Positions 1 to 8,889 of a DNA stretch of 64,000 nt are shown here, one piece after another. This DNA is from JBBEBE01 sp040882505. Its GTDB lineage: Bacteria; Bacteroidota; Rhodothermia; Balneolales; Balneolaceae. Location of the stretch: NCBI GenBank assembly GCA_040882505.1, contig JBBEBE010000012.1, positions 4,233 to 68,232 of the forward strand, in the 5' to 3' direction. The notes under the pieces are model-generated. The model saw only the letters and a program-made list of their open reading frames with translations, made no database searches and was not told the DNA's origin. How positions within the stretch are numbered: position 1 is the first letter of the stretch; every line of letters starts with the position of its first letter. The translations under genes and the position numbers were made by a program.

Positions 1-796
1 CGATGACGCGCTTGTCATAGAGTACTCTCGATACTTTTCTCTCTACAATTCGTGTAGCCAAGCCTTCGGCGATCGCTGTTTTCCCTACTCCGGGTTCACC
101 GATGAGTACGGGATTATTCTTTTTGCGGCGACTGAGCACTTGGGCAACTCGTTCAATCTCTTTTTCTCGTCCAATAATCGGATCCAGACGCCCCTCAATG
201 GCCATCTGAGAGAGATCTCTTCCGAAGTTGTCCAAAACCGGAGTTTTCGATTTCTCCCCTTTCTTTTCGCGGCTTGTACTGCCTTGAGACGGGTTCTTTG
301 AGGAAGAAGAGAGACTGGAGGCTTCGGGTGCATCCGGTTCATCCCGACTCTCACGACTTTTTCCGGAAATGATCAGATCCAGCTCTTCACGAACAGAATC
401 ATACGATACATTGAACTGTTGAAGGATCTGGGCTGCAATATTCTCTTCATCCCGAAGCAGGGAGAGAAGAAGATGTTCCGTACCAATGGTGTCACTTTTA
501 TAAAGTTTGGCCTCCAGATAGGTGATGCGGAGAACCTTTTCGGCCTGCTTGGTCAACGGAATATTCCCTACCGTAACCGAACCGCCGGTTCCACGAACGG
601 TATCTTCGACTGTTTTCTTCAACTTGTATAGATCACAGTCCAGATTCTTGAGAATCCGTACCGCTACACCATCACCCAGTCGAATGATGCCGAGAATAAG
701 GTGCTCGGTTCCAATGTAGTCATGCCCAAGCCGGAGAGCTTCTTCCCGGCTGAATTGGATGACGTCACGTACTTTACTCGAAAAATTACCCTCCAT
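1..796 (-). CDS. clpC: ATP-dependent Clp protease ATP-binding subunit ClpC, N-terminal part (cut by window edge)
   Basis: Reading the minus strand from an ATG at 796 gives an open frame of 265 codons that runs off the left edge. The first ~145 residues are two Clp-N repeats (motifs FSREEALRLGHDYIGTEHL and IGTEHLLLSLLRDEEN). A low-complexity Ser/Lys linker follows, and then the start of the first AAA+ domain with LDPIIGREKEIERV and Walker A GEPGVGKT. In the family this is a hexameric unfoldase that feeds proteins to ClpP in the cytoplasm. The Clp-N pair followed directly by the D1 module favours ClpC over ClpB or ClpA. The second AAA+ domain and UVR region lie outside the window, so ClpC versus a close paralogue rests on the N-terminus only. 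Confidence 0.9.
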   Translation of the reverse strand, partial: MEGNFSSKVRDVIQFSREEALRLGHDYIGTEHLILGIIRLGDGVAVRILKNLDCDLYKLKKTVEDTVRGTGGSVTVGNIPLTKQAEKVLRITYLEAKLYKSDTIGTEHLLLSLLRDEENIAAQILQQFNVSYDSVREELDLIISGKSRESRDEPDAPEASSLSSSSKNPSQGSTSREKKGEKSKTPVLDNFGRDLSQMAIEGRLDPIIGREKEIERVAQVLSRRKKNNPVLIGEPGVGKTAIAEGLATRIVERKVSRVLYDKRVI

Positions 797-906
797 TGAA
801 CACCTGCAGCTTTTGAATCGATGAATGGGTCTGTGGACAGCTGTAACGAGCCTGCAACGGCTTTCGTTCACCGCTAAAATCAAGGTAGTGTTGGGATCCT
901 GTAAAA

Positions 907-936
907 GCAAACAAACGGCGGCTCAATCAAGAACCG
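907..936 (-). terminator. possible weak terminator downstream of gpmI
   Basis: On the minus strand an imperfect hairpin CGGTTC-TTGATT-GAGCCG (919-936) is followed by a T-rich but interrupted stretch (907-918). It sits between the gpmI stop and the clpC start. The U-tract is poor, so this is only a candidate. Confidence 0.25.
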
Positions 937-970
937 TCGACCACCGAAAAAAGAGGTAAAATAGTCGAGT

Positions 971-2497
971 TTATGAAGAATAGAGAGGGTTCCCAGTCAT
1001 CTCGTCGGGTTGTGGAAGACCCATTATTTTGAGAAGAGTCGGGGCAACATCTGCCAGGGTTCCGTCATGCATGGTGACATTCGTAATGCCGTCCAGAATC
1101 GCCGGTACCGGAGCTGTCGTGTGGGCGGTGTGCGCAGTGCCGTCGGGCTGGATCAAACGATCGGCATTTCCGTGGTCAGAGATGATCAACGTTTTGTATC
1201 CATGCTTGCGAGCTGTCTCCAGGATTCTGGAGAGTTCGTGATCGACGGTTTCAACAGCCTTGATGGCTGCATCGAGATCACCGGTGTGACCGACCATGTC
1301 GGGATTCGCATAATTGACAATCGCCAGACTGTATATCTCGCGAGCGAGAGCCTCGGCAAGCTTGTCAGTCACTTCGGATGCACTCATCTCGGGTTGTAGA
1401 TCATAGGTAGCCACTTTCGGGCTGGGAATGAGAATGCGATCTTCATTCGGATTGGGAGTCTCGTCACCACCATTGAAAAAGTATGTGACATGCGGGTACT
1501 TCTCGGTTTCTGCAATTCGCAACTGGCGAAGATCCTTTGAGGCGACCCACTGTCCGAGTGTATGGACCAGCTCGGCAGGAGGGTAGGCCACATGAACTCG
1601 AGTAGAGAACGTTTCGTCGTACGAGGTAAATGTGGTGATCTGTAGATCAAGATCATCGTCGGCAAATGGAACCTCGTCGATGGAAAGTAGTGCCTTTATG
1701 ATCTGACGCGCTCGATCGGCCCGAATGTTGAAAAAGATCAGGCTGTCGCCCGGCTCAATGCGAAGTTCATTCTCGGTGTCAAAAAGATGCGGCTTGATGA
1801 ATTCATCGGTAATTCCGTCTTCGTAGGAGGATCTGAAAGCCGAATCCGGATTGTCGGATCTTGTCCCCTTTCCGTGAACCAGAAGATCGTAGGCCAATTC
1901 GGTTCGTTCCCAACGGTGATCCCGATCCATGGCATAGTATCGACCGATGATCGAGGCAAGTGACCCTGTTCCGTGACGTTGGGCGAATTCAAGAAAGGAT
2001 TTGTAGTAGTCGATGCCACCGTGAGGAGAGGTGTCTCGCCCATCGGTGAATGCATGGACGGCGACATGATTCAGATCATATCCGGAAGCCATCTCAAGCA
2101 GCGCATCGAGATGATTCAAATGGCTGTGTACACCACCGTCCGAGAAAAGTCCCAACAGGTGGACCTTTCCACGCTTTTCGCCTCGTTTGAAAGCGGCTTG
2201 AAGAGCTTCGTTCTCGAAAAATGATCGATCCCGTATCGATTTGTTGATCCTCGACAGTTCCTGCCAGACAATCCGCCCTGCGCCAATATTGAGGTGGCCA
2301 ACTTCGGAGTTACCGAATTGACCTTCAGGCAGACCCACGTCCTCTCCGCTTGCCGTGAGTCGGCTGTTGGGCTGTGACGCCAGGAGTCGGTCCAGGCAGG
2401 GGGTATGGGCTCTGGAAACTGCATTTCCTTCGGAATCTTCGGCAAGACCCAGGCCGTCGAGTATCACAAGTAATGCTTTATCGGAGCTCACATCCAT
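971..2497 (-). CDS. gpmI: 2,3-bisphosphoglycerate-independent phosphoglycerate mutase
   Basis: The 508-aa protein interconverts 3- and 2-phosphoglycerate in glycolysis/gluconeogenesis. It has the usual iPGM layout of a split alkaline-phosphatase-like domain around a phosphotransferase insert. Visible motifs are the N-terminal metal site VILDGLGL, the catalytic serine loop GNSEVGHLNIGAGR near residue 63, FTDGRDTSPHG near residue 152, and the C-terminal metal ligands in NYANPDMVGHTG and ISDHGNAD. Length is normal for the family (about 505-515). It lies 10 bp downstream of rpsT on the same strand and may be co-transcribed with it. The ATG at 2497 directly precedes the conserved core, and no alternative start is needed. 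Confidence 0.97.
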   Translation of the reverse strand: MDVSSDKALLVILDGLGLAEDSEGNAVSRAHTPCLDRLLASQPNSRLTASGEDVGLPEGQFGNSEVGHLNIGAGRIVWQELSRINKSIRDRSFFENEALQAAFKRGEKRGKVHLLGLFSDGGVHSHLNHLDALLEMASGYDLNHVAVHAFTDGRDTSPHGGIDYYKSFLEFAQRHGTGSLASIIGRYYAMDRDHRWERTELAYDLLVHGKGTRSDNPDSAFRSSYEDGITDEFIKPHLFDTENELRIEPGDSLIFFNIRADRARQIIKALLSIDEVPFADDDLDLQITTFTSYDETFSTRVHVAYPPAELVHTLGQWVASKDLRQLRIAETEKYPHVTYFFNGGDETPNPNEDRILIPSPKVATYDLQPEMSASEVTDKLAEALAREIYSLAIVNYANPDMVGHTGDLDAAIKAVETVDHELSRILETARKHGYKTLIISDHGNADRLIQPDGTAHTAHTTAPVPAILDGITNVTMHDGTLADVAPTLLKIMGLPQPDEMTGNPLYSS

Positions 2498-2507
2498 CAG
2501 GATTGAA

Positions 2508-2759
2508 TCAGAGGCTGTTCACGTGCTTCGTTAATTGAGCCTTCTTTCGGGAGGCCATTTTTTTGGTAACGATCCCCTTGACACTCATTCTGTCCAGATT
2601 AGAGACCGTCTCTTTGAGAAGAGACTCTGCTTTCTCTTTGTCCTGTTCGGCCAGGACATTCTTGATCATGGTTCGTGTCCGGCTGCGCTTTTCACGATTG
2701 ACTTGACGCCGTTTGGCATTCTGGCGCATCCGTTTGATGGCGGATTTGTGTTGTGGCAT
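2508..2759 (-). CDS. rpsT: 30S ribosomal protein S20
   Basis: An 83-aa, strongly basic protein beginning with MPQHKSAIKRMRQNAKRR, the typical S20 N-terminus (KSAxKR), and ending in the conserved KAQLTKHVN region. It binds 16S rRNA early in 30S assembly. Size matches the family (about 85 aa). It reads away from cmk across a 124-bp divergent spacer that holds a sigma-70-like promoter for this gene. Confidence 0.96.
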   Translation of the reverse strand: MPQHKSAIKRMRQNAKRRQVNREKRSRTRTMIKNVLAEQDKEKAESLLKETVSNLDRMSVKGIVTKKMASRKKAQLTKHVNSL

Positions 2760-2776
2760 AATTTGGTTGAGTCAGA

Positions 2777-2805
2777 TTATTACGCGAAGTTTGTTGAGGC
2801 GTCAA
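2777..2805 (-). promoter_or_regulatory. candidate sigma-70-type promoter of rpsT
   Basis: On the minus strand TTGACG (2805-2800) is separated by 17 bp from TAATAA (2782-2777), about 18 bp before the rpsT start codon. Spacing is ideal and each hexamer differs from consensus by one or two bases. The predicted leader would be short. Seen in sequence only. Confidence 0.45.
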
Positions 2806-2883
2806 ATTTATTGGTTATCGTTTCATTATCCAAGAAAGGATTGATAATTATTTGGATTAAAAGTAATTTAACCGTTCTGTTAG

Positions 2884-3549
2884 ATGATTGTAGTTATTGA
2901 TGGTCCTTCGGGGTCCGGGAAAAGTTCAATTGCCAAGGCTGTATCCAATAGGCTCGGCATCCAGTATCTCGACTCAGGCGCTCTCTATCGTGCTGTAACG
3001 TGGATTTGGCTCGAGTCAGGAGAGCATGAAGACAGAATCCTGGATATCCTGGAAAACCGGGAGATTCATTTTGACTCAAAGGGAGATCGATTCTCTGTCC
3101 GAGTCGATGGAAAAGAGATCTCTCGGGAGATACGGTCGCAACGGATCTCGCACCAAGTCGGAAAAATGGCGCGACGTCGCGATGTCCGTGACTTTGTAAA
3201 CAAGCGGATGCGGGATGCGGTTCGAACCGGGTTCTGGATCGCCGATGGTCGTGATCTTGGATCGGTGGTATTTCCGAAAGCAGAGTTGAAAATATTTATG
3301 GATGCGCCGCTCGAATTGCGGGCTGGTCGCAGATACAAGGAACTGGTGGAGTCCGGAGAAGACGTGACACTTGACGAGATCACAGCTTCTCTTCGAGACA
3401 GAGATCAGGCCGATCGCGAGAGATCGGAAGATCCTTTGGTGAAACCCGACGATGCAGTCACGATTCAGAACGAGGGCATCTCGTTTGATGAGCAAGTACT
3501 TGAACTGGCTACAATGATTCAAACAAGGATCGACAAACAAAAACAATAA
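2884..3549 (+). CDS. cmk: cytidylate kinase
   Basis: A 221-aa (d)CMP kinase that phosphorylates CMP/dCMP to the diphosphate with ATP. The N-terminus carries the P-loop GPSGSGKS and the substrate region YLDSGALYRA. The central GRDLGSVVFPKAELKIFMDA and the LRDRDQADRERSEDP segment are the usual Cmk signatures around the NMP-binding insert and LID. Length is normal (220-230). It lies 53 bp upstream of rpsA; cmk-rpsA is a widespread gene pair and probably one transcript here. Confidence 0.96.
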   Translation: MIVVIDGPSGSGKSSIAKAVSNRLGIQYLDSGALYRAVTWIWLESGEHEDRILDILENREIHFDSKGDRFSVRVDGKEISREIRSQRISHQVGKMARRRDVRDFVNKRMRDAVRTGFWIADGRDLGSVVFPKAELKIFMDAPLELRAGRRYKELVESGEDVTLDEITASLRDRDQADRERSEDPLVKPDDAVTIQNEGISFDEQVLELATMIQTRIDKQKQ

Positions 3550-3602
3550 CCCTAATCCCACCCTCCAGAGTGGAGCGTGCGGTACGAGAACAGGAAAAAT
3601 CA

Positions 3603-5528
3603 ATGTCAGAAGAACAAAAACAGGAATTGGAAAAAGAAGTCGCAGAACAGTCCGAGAAGGCGAGCGGTGAAGCCGAAGAGACAAGCTCAGATTCTGAGCC
3701 CGAAGTTGCTGCACCGGCTGTGGAAGCCGATCAAGAGATCGCTGTATTTACGGGTGAGAAAGCAGAGAAGATTTACACATTCGAGCAGCTGGAAGCGGCA
3801 TCCGAGGATTATTCGGACGATGAGTTCAACGAGCTCGCCTCCATGTACGAGGATACGCTCAATGAAATCGAAGAGAAAGAGATTGTCACAGGGATTGTTG
3901 TCTCTGTCGACGAGAAGTATGTAGTTGTCGATATCGGATTCAAGTCTGAAGGAATTGTTCCGGTCAATGAATTTCCATCCAGCACGGTCGAGAAATTGCA
4001 GCCGGGCGATGAAGTGGAAGTATTCCTGGATCGGGTCGAAGATCGTGAAGGCCAGCTGATACTCTCACGAAAGAAAGCCGATATTCTACAAGCGTGGGAG
4101 ACGATTGAGAAAGCCCACGATACAGATGAAGTTATTGAAGGAACCATTCAGCGCCGAATCAAGGGTGGTATGGTTGTGGATATCTTTGGCATTGATGCTT
4201 TCCTGCCAGGATCTCAAATTGATGTTCGACCGGTTCGTGATTTTGATGCCTATGTTGGGAAGACCATGGAGTTTCAGGTCGTCAAACTGAATATGCAGGC
4301 AGAGAACGTGGTTGTTTCCCACCGTGCTCTGATCGAATCTGATTTGGAAGAACAGCGGGAAGAGATCCTCGAATCGATCGAAGCCGGGCAAGTTCTCGAA
4401 GGAATTGTCAAAAATATCACCGATTTCGGAGTCTTTATCGATTTGGGTGGAGTGGATGGACTTCTCCATATCACCGACCTCTCATGGGGGCGTGTGGATC
4501 ATCCCGACGAAATCGTACGACTCGATCAGCGCATGAATGTGGCTGTTATTGACTTTGACGAGAAGAGCAAACGAGTTTCACTCGGACTGAAGCAGTTGCA
4601 ACCGCATCCGTGGACTGGAATCAATGAGAAGTATCCCGAAGGAGAGCGCGTTCAAGGACGCGTGGTTTCCATCGCCGATTACGGTGCCTTTATCGAACTT
4701 GAAAAAGGTGTCGAGGGTCTGATTCACATCAGCGAAATGTCTTGGACGCAGCACATCAAGCACCCGTCTCAATTGGTGGAGAAGAACGACATTATCGAGT
4801 GTGTCGTACTCAACATCAACGAAGAGGAGAAAAAGATCTCGCTGGGCGTCAAGCAGCTTGAGAAAGATCCTTGGGAAGACCTGCTGGAGCGATATCCAAT
4901 TGGATCCCGCCATACCGGTATTGTTCGGAACCTCACCAACTTCGGTGTGTTTGTCGAACTCGAACCCGGAATTGACGGATTGGTTCACGTTTCTGACTTG
5001 AGTTGGACAGTGAAAGTGGAGCATCCAAGCGAGGTAGCCGAAAAAGGTCAGGAGATGGAGATTGTTGTTCTGGCAGTCGACTTCGACAATCGACGAATCA
5101 CACTGGGTCACAAGCAGATCGGTGAGAACCCTTGGGAACGATATGCAGAGCAATACGGTCCTGGAAGTACAGTTAAAGCTCCTGTGACAAAAATTACAGA
5201 CAAAGGTCTCTTTGTCCAGCTGGAAGAGAACGTGAGTGCCTTCTTGCCTCAGTCAAAACTGGCAGAGGAAGTAGAGGACCTGAACGAAGCTTTCAGTGAA
5301 GGAGATGAAGTGGAAGCCTTCGTGGTCGAATTTGACGAGCCGGCCAAGAAGATCGAACTTTCGCAAAAGGAGAAAGAGACATCCAAGGCAAAAACGACAC
5401 GTGCGACTCGCAGCGAGTCGGTAGAGACGGGAACTCCGACGCTCGGAGAGGTGTCCGGTCTCGCCGAAATGCTGGCTCAGAAGAAGCGTGAAGAGGGCGA
5501 AAGCGAAGACGAAGACGAAGAGTCCTGA
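3603..5528 (+). CDS. rpsA: 30S ribosomal protein S1
   Basis: A protein of about 641 aa with six tandem S1 RNA-binding repeats, recognisable by repeated G-x-V-x-x-I-x-x-(Y/F)-G-x-F-(V/I) blocks such as GIVKNITDFGVFIDL, GRVVSIADYGAFIEL and GIVRNLTNFGVFVEL. It delivers mRNA to the 30S subunit. The N-terminal ~95 residues and C-terminal ~30 residues are acidic low-complexity tails, as often seen in Bacteroidetes-type S1. I place the start at ATG 3603. A GTG at 3570 would add 11 residues but has no better support. A strong terminator follows at 5552-5590. Confidence 0.95.
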   Translation: MSEEQKQELEKEVAEQSEKASGEAEETSSDSEPEVAAPAVEADQEIAVFTGEKAEKIYTFEQLEAASEDYSDDEFNELASMYEDTLNEIEEKEIVTGIVVSVDEKYVVVDIGFKSEGIVPVNEFPSSTVEKLQPGDEVEVFLDRVEDREGQLILSRKKADILQAWETIEKAHDTDEVIEGTIQRRIKGGMVVDIFGIDAFLPGSQIDVRPVRDFDAYVGKTMEFQVVKLNMQAENVVVSHRALIESDLEEQREEILESIEAGQVLEGIVKNITDFGVFIDLGGVDGLLHITDLSWGRVDHPDEIVRLDQRMNVAVIDFDEKSKRVSLGLKQLQPHPWTGINEKYPEGERVQGRVVSIADYGAFIELEKGVEGLIHISEMSWTQHIKHPSQLVEKNDIIECVVLNINEEEKKISLGVKQLEKDPWEDLLERYPIGSRHTGIVRNLTNFGVFVELEPGIDGLVHVSDLSWTVKVEHPSEVAEKGQEMEIVVLAVDFDNRRITLGHKQIGENPWERYAEQYGPGSTVKAPVTKITDKGLFVQLEENVSAFLPQSKLAEEVEDLNEAFSEGDEVEAFVVEFDEPAKKIELSQKEKETSKAKTTRATRSESVETGTPTLGEVSGLAEMLAQKKREEGESEDEDEES

Positions 5529-5551
5529 TCGATTCTATCGTGTTTCAATAC

Positions 5552-5590
5552 AAAAAAGGCTCCTTACCTCGCGGTAGGGAGCCTTTTTTT
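5552..5590 (+). terminator. rho-independent terminator after rpsA
   Basis: A long stem AAAAAAGGCTCC..TAC, a CTCGCG loop, then GTA..GGGAGCCTTTTTTT. It is nearly symmetrical (A-run before, T-run after), so it could also terminate transcription arriving on the minus strand from the small gene at 5634. Confidence 0.9.
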
Positions 5591-5633
5591 ATATCGGCAG
5601 GTACGATTTTATCAGGGTCTGCGAGAAGGAGAA

Positions 5634-5882
5634 TCAGTCAAGGTAGAAGTAGACATTGCTGTTGTCGGAATCCTTGCTCGATTTGATTTTGGTTCCCTGC
5701 TCTTTGTTGATGGTATAGACAATATTTCTCATCGAATTGAGTTCACGATCATTTTTATACCCGACTCGAATCGCATCCCCGCCTGGTTTTAGTTTATCCA
5801 AAGCATCGATCAGTGGTTGATACTTGGATGAACTGTTTCGAGAGACTTTTACTGTGTTCTTGGGTACAATTTTTACTTTCAT
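5634..5882 (-). CDS. hypothetical protein, 82 aa
   Basis: I do not recognise this protein. It is small, basic and probably cytoplasmic, with no signal peptide or membrane segment. Features are a Lys/Val-rich N-terminus (MKVKIVPKNTVKVSRN), a region LIDALDKLKPGGDAIRVGY followed by RELNSMRNIVYTINKE, and an end rich in Ser/Asp/Asn finishing FYLD. The alternation of basic and hydrophobic positions suggests a folded alpha/beta mini-domain. The flanks are AT-rich compared with neighbouring genes. It is alone on its strand between the rpsA terminator and the moxR gene, whose stop is 121 bp upstream. Codon use looks coding, but the function is unknown. Confidence 0.65.
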   Translation of the reverse strand: MKVKIVPKNTVKVSRNSSSKYQPLIDALDKLKPGGDAIRVGYKNDRELNSMRNIVYTINKEQGTKIKSSKDSDNSNVYFYLD

Positions 5883-6003
5883 CAGCAGATTGTCCTTTGA
5901 TTGTTATTTATGCAGATGAATATTCGAAATTTATTATAAAGGATCAACTGTATTGATGAAATTTAGTGTCAATAACCTATTTGATTATCGTGTACCAGTA
6001 AAA

Positions 6004-7002
6004 TCAAGGAACAGGAACTGTCGATAATATTTGCTGGATAATCTCCTCTGGGCCGATATTTTCCGCTTCGGCTTCAAAGGTTGGAATGACGCGGTGACGT
6101 AAAATATCCATGGCAATCGTCCGGACATCTTCCGGAGTGACATACGCACGATGGTTCATGAATGCAACCGCCCGGGCTGCCAGATTCAGATTGATGGTGG
6201 CACGGGGTGAGGCGCCAAAGTCGATGAGGGGTTCCAGTGAAGAGAGTCCATTGTCTGAAGGTTGTCGTGTAGCAAAGATGAGATCGAGGATATAGGATTC
6301 CACTTTTTCATCCATGTAAATTTTATTGATCGCTTCTCTGGCTCTGAAAATTTGATCGACGGATACGACGGGTTGAACCGTTTCGCGTTCTCCGGTTCGA
6401 GCCATACGTCTCATGATTTCCCGCTCTTCTTCACGGGTCGGGTACCCAATATGGATCTTCATCATGAATCGGTCTACCTGCGCTTCAGGTAATGGGTACG
6501 TTCCCTCTTGCTCGACCGGGTTTTGTGTGGCCAATACAAGAAAAGGTTGGTCCAGTGGGTAGGTGGTGTCTCCGATGGTGACTTGAAGTTCCTGCATCGC
6601 TTCCAACAGGGCACTTTGAACTTTTGCAGGTGAACGGTTGATTTCATCTGCCAGGATAATATTCGAAAAGATGGGCCCTTTTTTGACTACGAATTGACCC
6701 TCTTTCTGATTGTAGATCAATGTTCCGATCAGATCGGCCGGCAATAGATCCGGGGTAAACTGTAGACGCTGAAACCCGGTATCGATCGCTTTTGCGAGCG
6801 AGGAGACTGTTAATGTTTTTGCCAACCCTGGAACGCCTTCCAGAAGAACATGTCCTTCTGTAAGCAGTCCGGTCAGAAGGCGGTCGATCATGATCCGTTG
6901 ACCAATCACTACTTTTCCCAGTTCCGTATACAATGTGTCGAGAAATTGGCTTGTCTCTTCAATCTCTTCCGTAAGCCGGTTCATGTCCGGTTGTTCATTC
7001 AT
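6004..7002 (-). CDS. MoxR-family AAA+ ATPase
   Basis: A 332-aa MoxR-type ATPase of the helix-2-insert AAA+ clade, thought to act as a chaperone in assembly of VWA-domain partner complexes. Walker A is LEGVPGLAKT (near residue 58), Walker B ILADEINRS, and sensor 1 is in LATQNPVEQEGTYPLPEAQ. The C-terminal lid contains GASPRATINLNLAARAVA. Length is normal (310-340). The usual MoxR partners (DUF58 and VWA-domain membrane proteins) are not next to it: upstream is a 204-bp spacer and divergent nuoJ, downstream the orphan 82-aa gene. Its partner must therefore be elsewhere or lost. Confidence 0.93.
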   Translation of the reverse strand: MNEQPDMNRLTEEIEETSQFLDTLYTELGKVVIGQRIMIDRLLTGLLTEGHVLLEGVPGLAKTLTVSSLAKAIDTGFQRLQFTPDLLPADLIGTLIYNQKEGQFVVKKGPIFSNIILADEINRSPAKVQSALLEAMQELQVTIGDTTYPLDQPFLVLATQNPVEQEGTYPLPEAQVDRFMMKIHIGYPTREEEREIMRRMARTGERETVQPVVSVDQIFRAREAINKIYMDEKVESYILDLIFATRQPSDNGLSSLEPLIDFGASPRATINLNLAARAVAFMNHRAYVTPEDVRTIAMDILRHRVIPTFEAEAENIGPEEIIQQILSTVPVP

Positions 7003-7206
7003 TCTGAAATCTCCGTCGGTTCTTCAAATGGGTAAGCGTTTGCTGATTTCCGTTTTGGTCGGATTGAAAATGTCAAAATCTAGGCAGAAAGAGTACTCTG
7101 TTTGGTGAAAATTCGTAGCAATGCAGGATTCATCCGAATGTAAATGGATCTTGAAGGCGGTGCCAAATTTGTCTACATTTAGCCCTTCAAAATCAACTGG
7201 GCTTCT

Positions 7207-7731
7207 ATGATCACCTACGCTTTTGTACTACTTGCTGTATTTGCGATCGCAACGGCTTTGGCTCTGGTCCTGAGCAAAAACACGGTCAATAGTGCGCTTT
7301 TTCTCGTACTCAACTTTATAACGGTTGCAGGTCTGTATCTTCTGCTTGAAGCACAGTTTCTTGCGATGATTCAGATCGTTGTGTACGCCGGCGCCATTAT
7401 GGTTCTGTTTCTGTTTGTCATCATGCTTCTCAATTTGGATGATGAATCGACACTTTTCAGCAAGTGGAGATTCCGGTATTTGTTGGCATTTCTACTGGGT
7501 GCCGGTTTGATCGGACAGATTACATACAGCTTGGGAGGAGTTGCCGGTCAGTTGCCCGAGATTTCCGATCGTATGAGTGAGATCGGAACAGTGGAAGCAG
7601 TTGCCGAGGTTCTGTATACGGACTTTATGCTGCCTTTCGAGATGACGGCTGTACTCCTTACAGCTGCAGTTGTCGGAGCCCTCCTTATCGCTCAGTATAA
7701 AGTCAAAACGACGGAGCAGGTTAGCAAATGA
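7207..7731 (+). CDS. nuoJ: NADH-quinone oxidoreductase subunit J
   Basis: A 174-aa integral membrane subunit of complex I, about five TM helices, homologous to ND6. Recognisable segments are VNSALFLVLNFITVAGLYLLLEAQFLAMIQIVVYAGAI (in pieces: NSALFLVLNFITVAGLY and AMIQIVVYAGAIMVLFLF) and the C-terminal LPFEMTAVLLTAAVVGALL. It is translationally coupled to nuoK (ATGA overlap at 7728). Subunits A-I are not upstream; instead there is a divergent moxR gene. nuoL-M-N resume on the same strand 9 kb downstream. Confidence 0.95.
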   Translation: MITYAFVLLAVFAIATALALVLSKNTVNSALFLVLNFITVAGLYLLLEAQFLAMIQIVVYAGAIMVLFLFVIMLLNLDDESTLFSKWRFRYLLAFLLGAGLIGQITYSLGGVAGQLPEISDRMSEIGTVEAVAEVLYTDFMLPFEMTAVLLTAAVVGALLIAQYKVKTTEQVSK

Positions 7732-8030
7732 TTGGAATTGATTGGTATCTCTCACTGAGTGCAGTTCTCTTCACAATCGGTGCCGTTGGCGTGCTGATTC
7801 GAAGAAATGCGATCGTGGTATTTATGTGTATCGAGTTGATGCTCAATTCTGTTAATATTTCCTTGATAGCATTTGCAAGCTACCATGGGGATATCACAGG
7901 CCAAATTCTGGTCTTTTTTGCGTTGGCAGTTGCCGCTGCAGAGGCAGTTATTGGTCTGGCCATCATTTTGGCCATCTTCCGAAATCACCTTTCCATTGAT
8001 GTTACCAAAGTGAATCTTCTTCGCTGGTAA
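7728..8030 (+). CDS. nuoK: NADH-quinone oxidoreductase subunit K
   Basis: A 100-aa, three-helix subunit of the complex I membrane arm (ND4L homologue). The conserved glutamates used in proton translocation are seen in FMCIELMLNSVN (TM2) and AAAEAVIGLAI (TM3). Length matches the family exactly. Its start overlaps the nuoJ stop by 4 nt. The next gene on the same strand in most genomes, nuoL, is displaced to 17036. Confidence 0.96.
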   Translation: MIGIDWYLSLSAVLFTIGAVGVLIRRNAIVVFMCIELMLNSVNISLIAFASYHGDITGQILVFFALAVAAAEAVIGLAIILAIFRNHLSIDVTKVNLLRW

Positions 8031-8113
8031 CTCCAAAGGCACAAGATTGGATTCAATCCACTTTCGGATATCGGGTTCAAACGATATCTGTTGGTGTGTG
8101 GATCCTGAAAGTT

Positions 8114-8889
8114 TCAGGTGGTTTCCGATTCGATATCCGGTAGTGTCTCCAGGGTTTTCCAGATCTGGAAAAGAGCTCTCGGGACATGAAAACACCCTTT
8201 CCATTTCCCTCCTTTCAGTGACATGTTTAGATCACCATGTCGATCCAGATATCCAAACCATTCAGGGAAGTCCGGATCACGGAAATGATTCCAGTTGTAG
8301 TCGTGCACGCGTTGAAACCACTCCAAACTTTTTGACTCTCCGGTCCAGCGGTATGCTTTGATCAAAGCAATGGTCGTTTCGAGGTGAACCCACCATAATT
8401 TTTGGCTCCATTCGAGCTGTTGGGGTGGAGCTCCTTTCCGGTCCAGATAATAGAACAACCCACCATCTGAATGATCCCAACCGTAATCAATCATGCGATG
8501 CGTGATGGAGGCTGCTTTTTCAATCCATTCTCGTTCGTTGAATCTCTCTCCGAGGTCCATCAGGAACCACATCGCTTCAATGGCGTGACCCGGTAGCACA
8601 AGGCGACCATCGAACGTATCGCTGAGTGATCCATCCGGGCAGATGTTCTCGAGAACAATTCCGAGTTCGGGTCGGTAGAATCGGTTCAAAATTTGATCGG
8701 CGATCTCGTAAGAGTGTCGTTGGATTTCGTTCTCGTCCAGTAGGTGGTCGATCTCCATTGCCAGGTTCGAGAGGATCATTGGGAGGGCAAAGTTGTCGAG
8801 AGATCGCGTAGATGGAATAGATTTACTCCACTTGCCTTTTGGATTCTCGCGTCGCTTGAGTGTTTGCCGGAAGGTCTGCAGAGCCGCTG
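8114..8889 (-). pseudogene. C-terminal remnant of an N-acylglucosamine 2-epimerase (AGE/RnBP family)
   Basis: About 258 codons remain, matching the C-terminal two thirds of the AGE (alpha/alpha)6-barrel family: LKRRENPKGKW, GRLVLPGHAIEAMWFLMD, YGWDHSDGGLFYYLD, KLWWVHLETTIALIKAY and GYLDRHGDLNMSLKGGKWKGCFHVPRA (seen as GDLNMSLKGGKWKG and CFHVPRALFQIW). The His residues of HAIE and CFHVPRA are retained. The first ~140 residues expected in the family are missing. Immediately upstream, in another frame, lies the N-terminus of a sodium/solute symporter, so a deletion has joined two genes of one former operon. The frame itself has no internal stop, so the loss may be recent. It has no credible own start and is probably not functional. 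Confidence 0.8.

Noticed and set aside
3570..3602. GTG start for rpsA, 11 codons upstream of ATG 3603
   Set aside because: ATG 3603 begins the acidic N-terminus typical of S1, and the upstream residues are not S1-like. Not excluded.
8776..8889. Continuation of the symporter frame past base 8890
   Set aside because: After codon 118 the reading becomes Arg/Ser-rich out-of-frame epimerase sequence, so it is part of the scar and not of a real protein.
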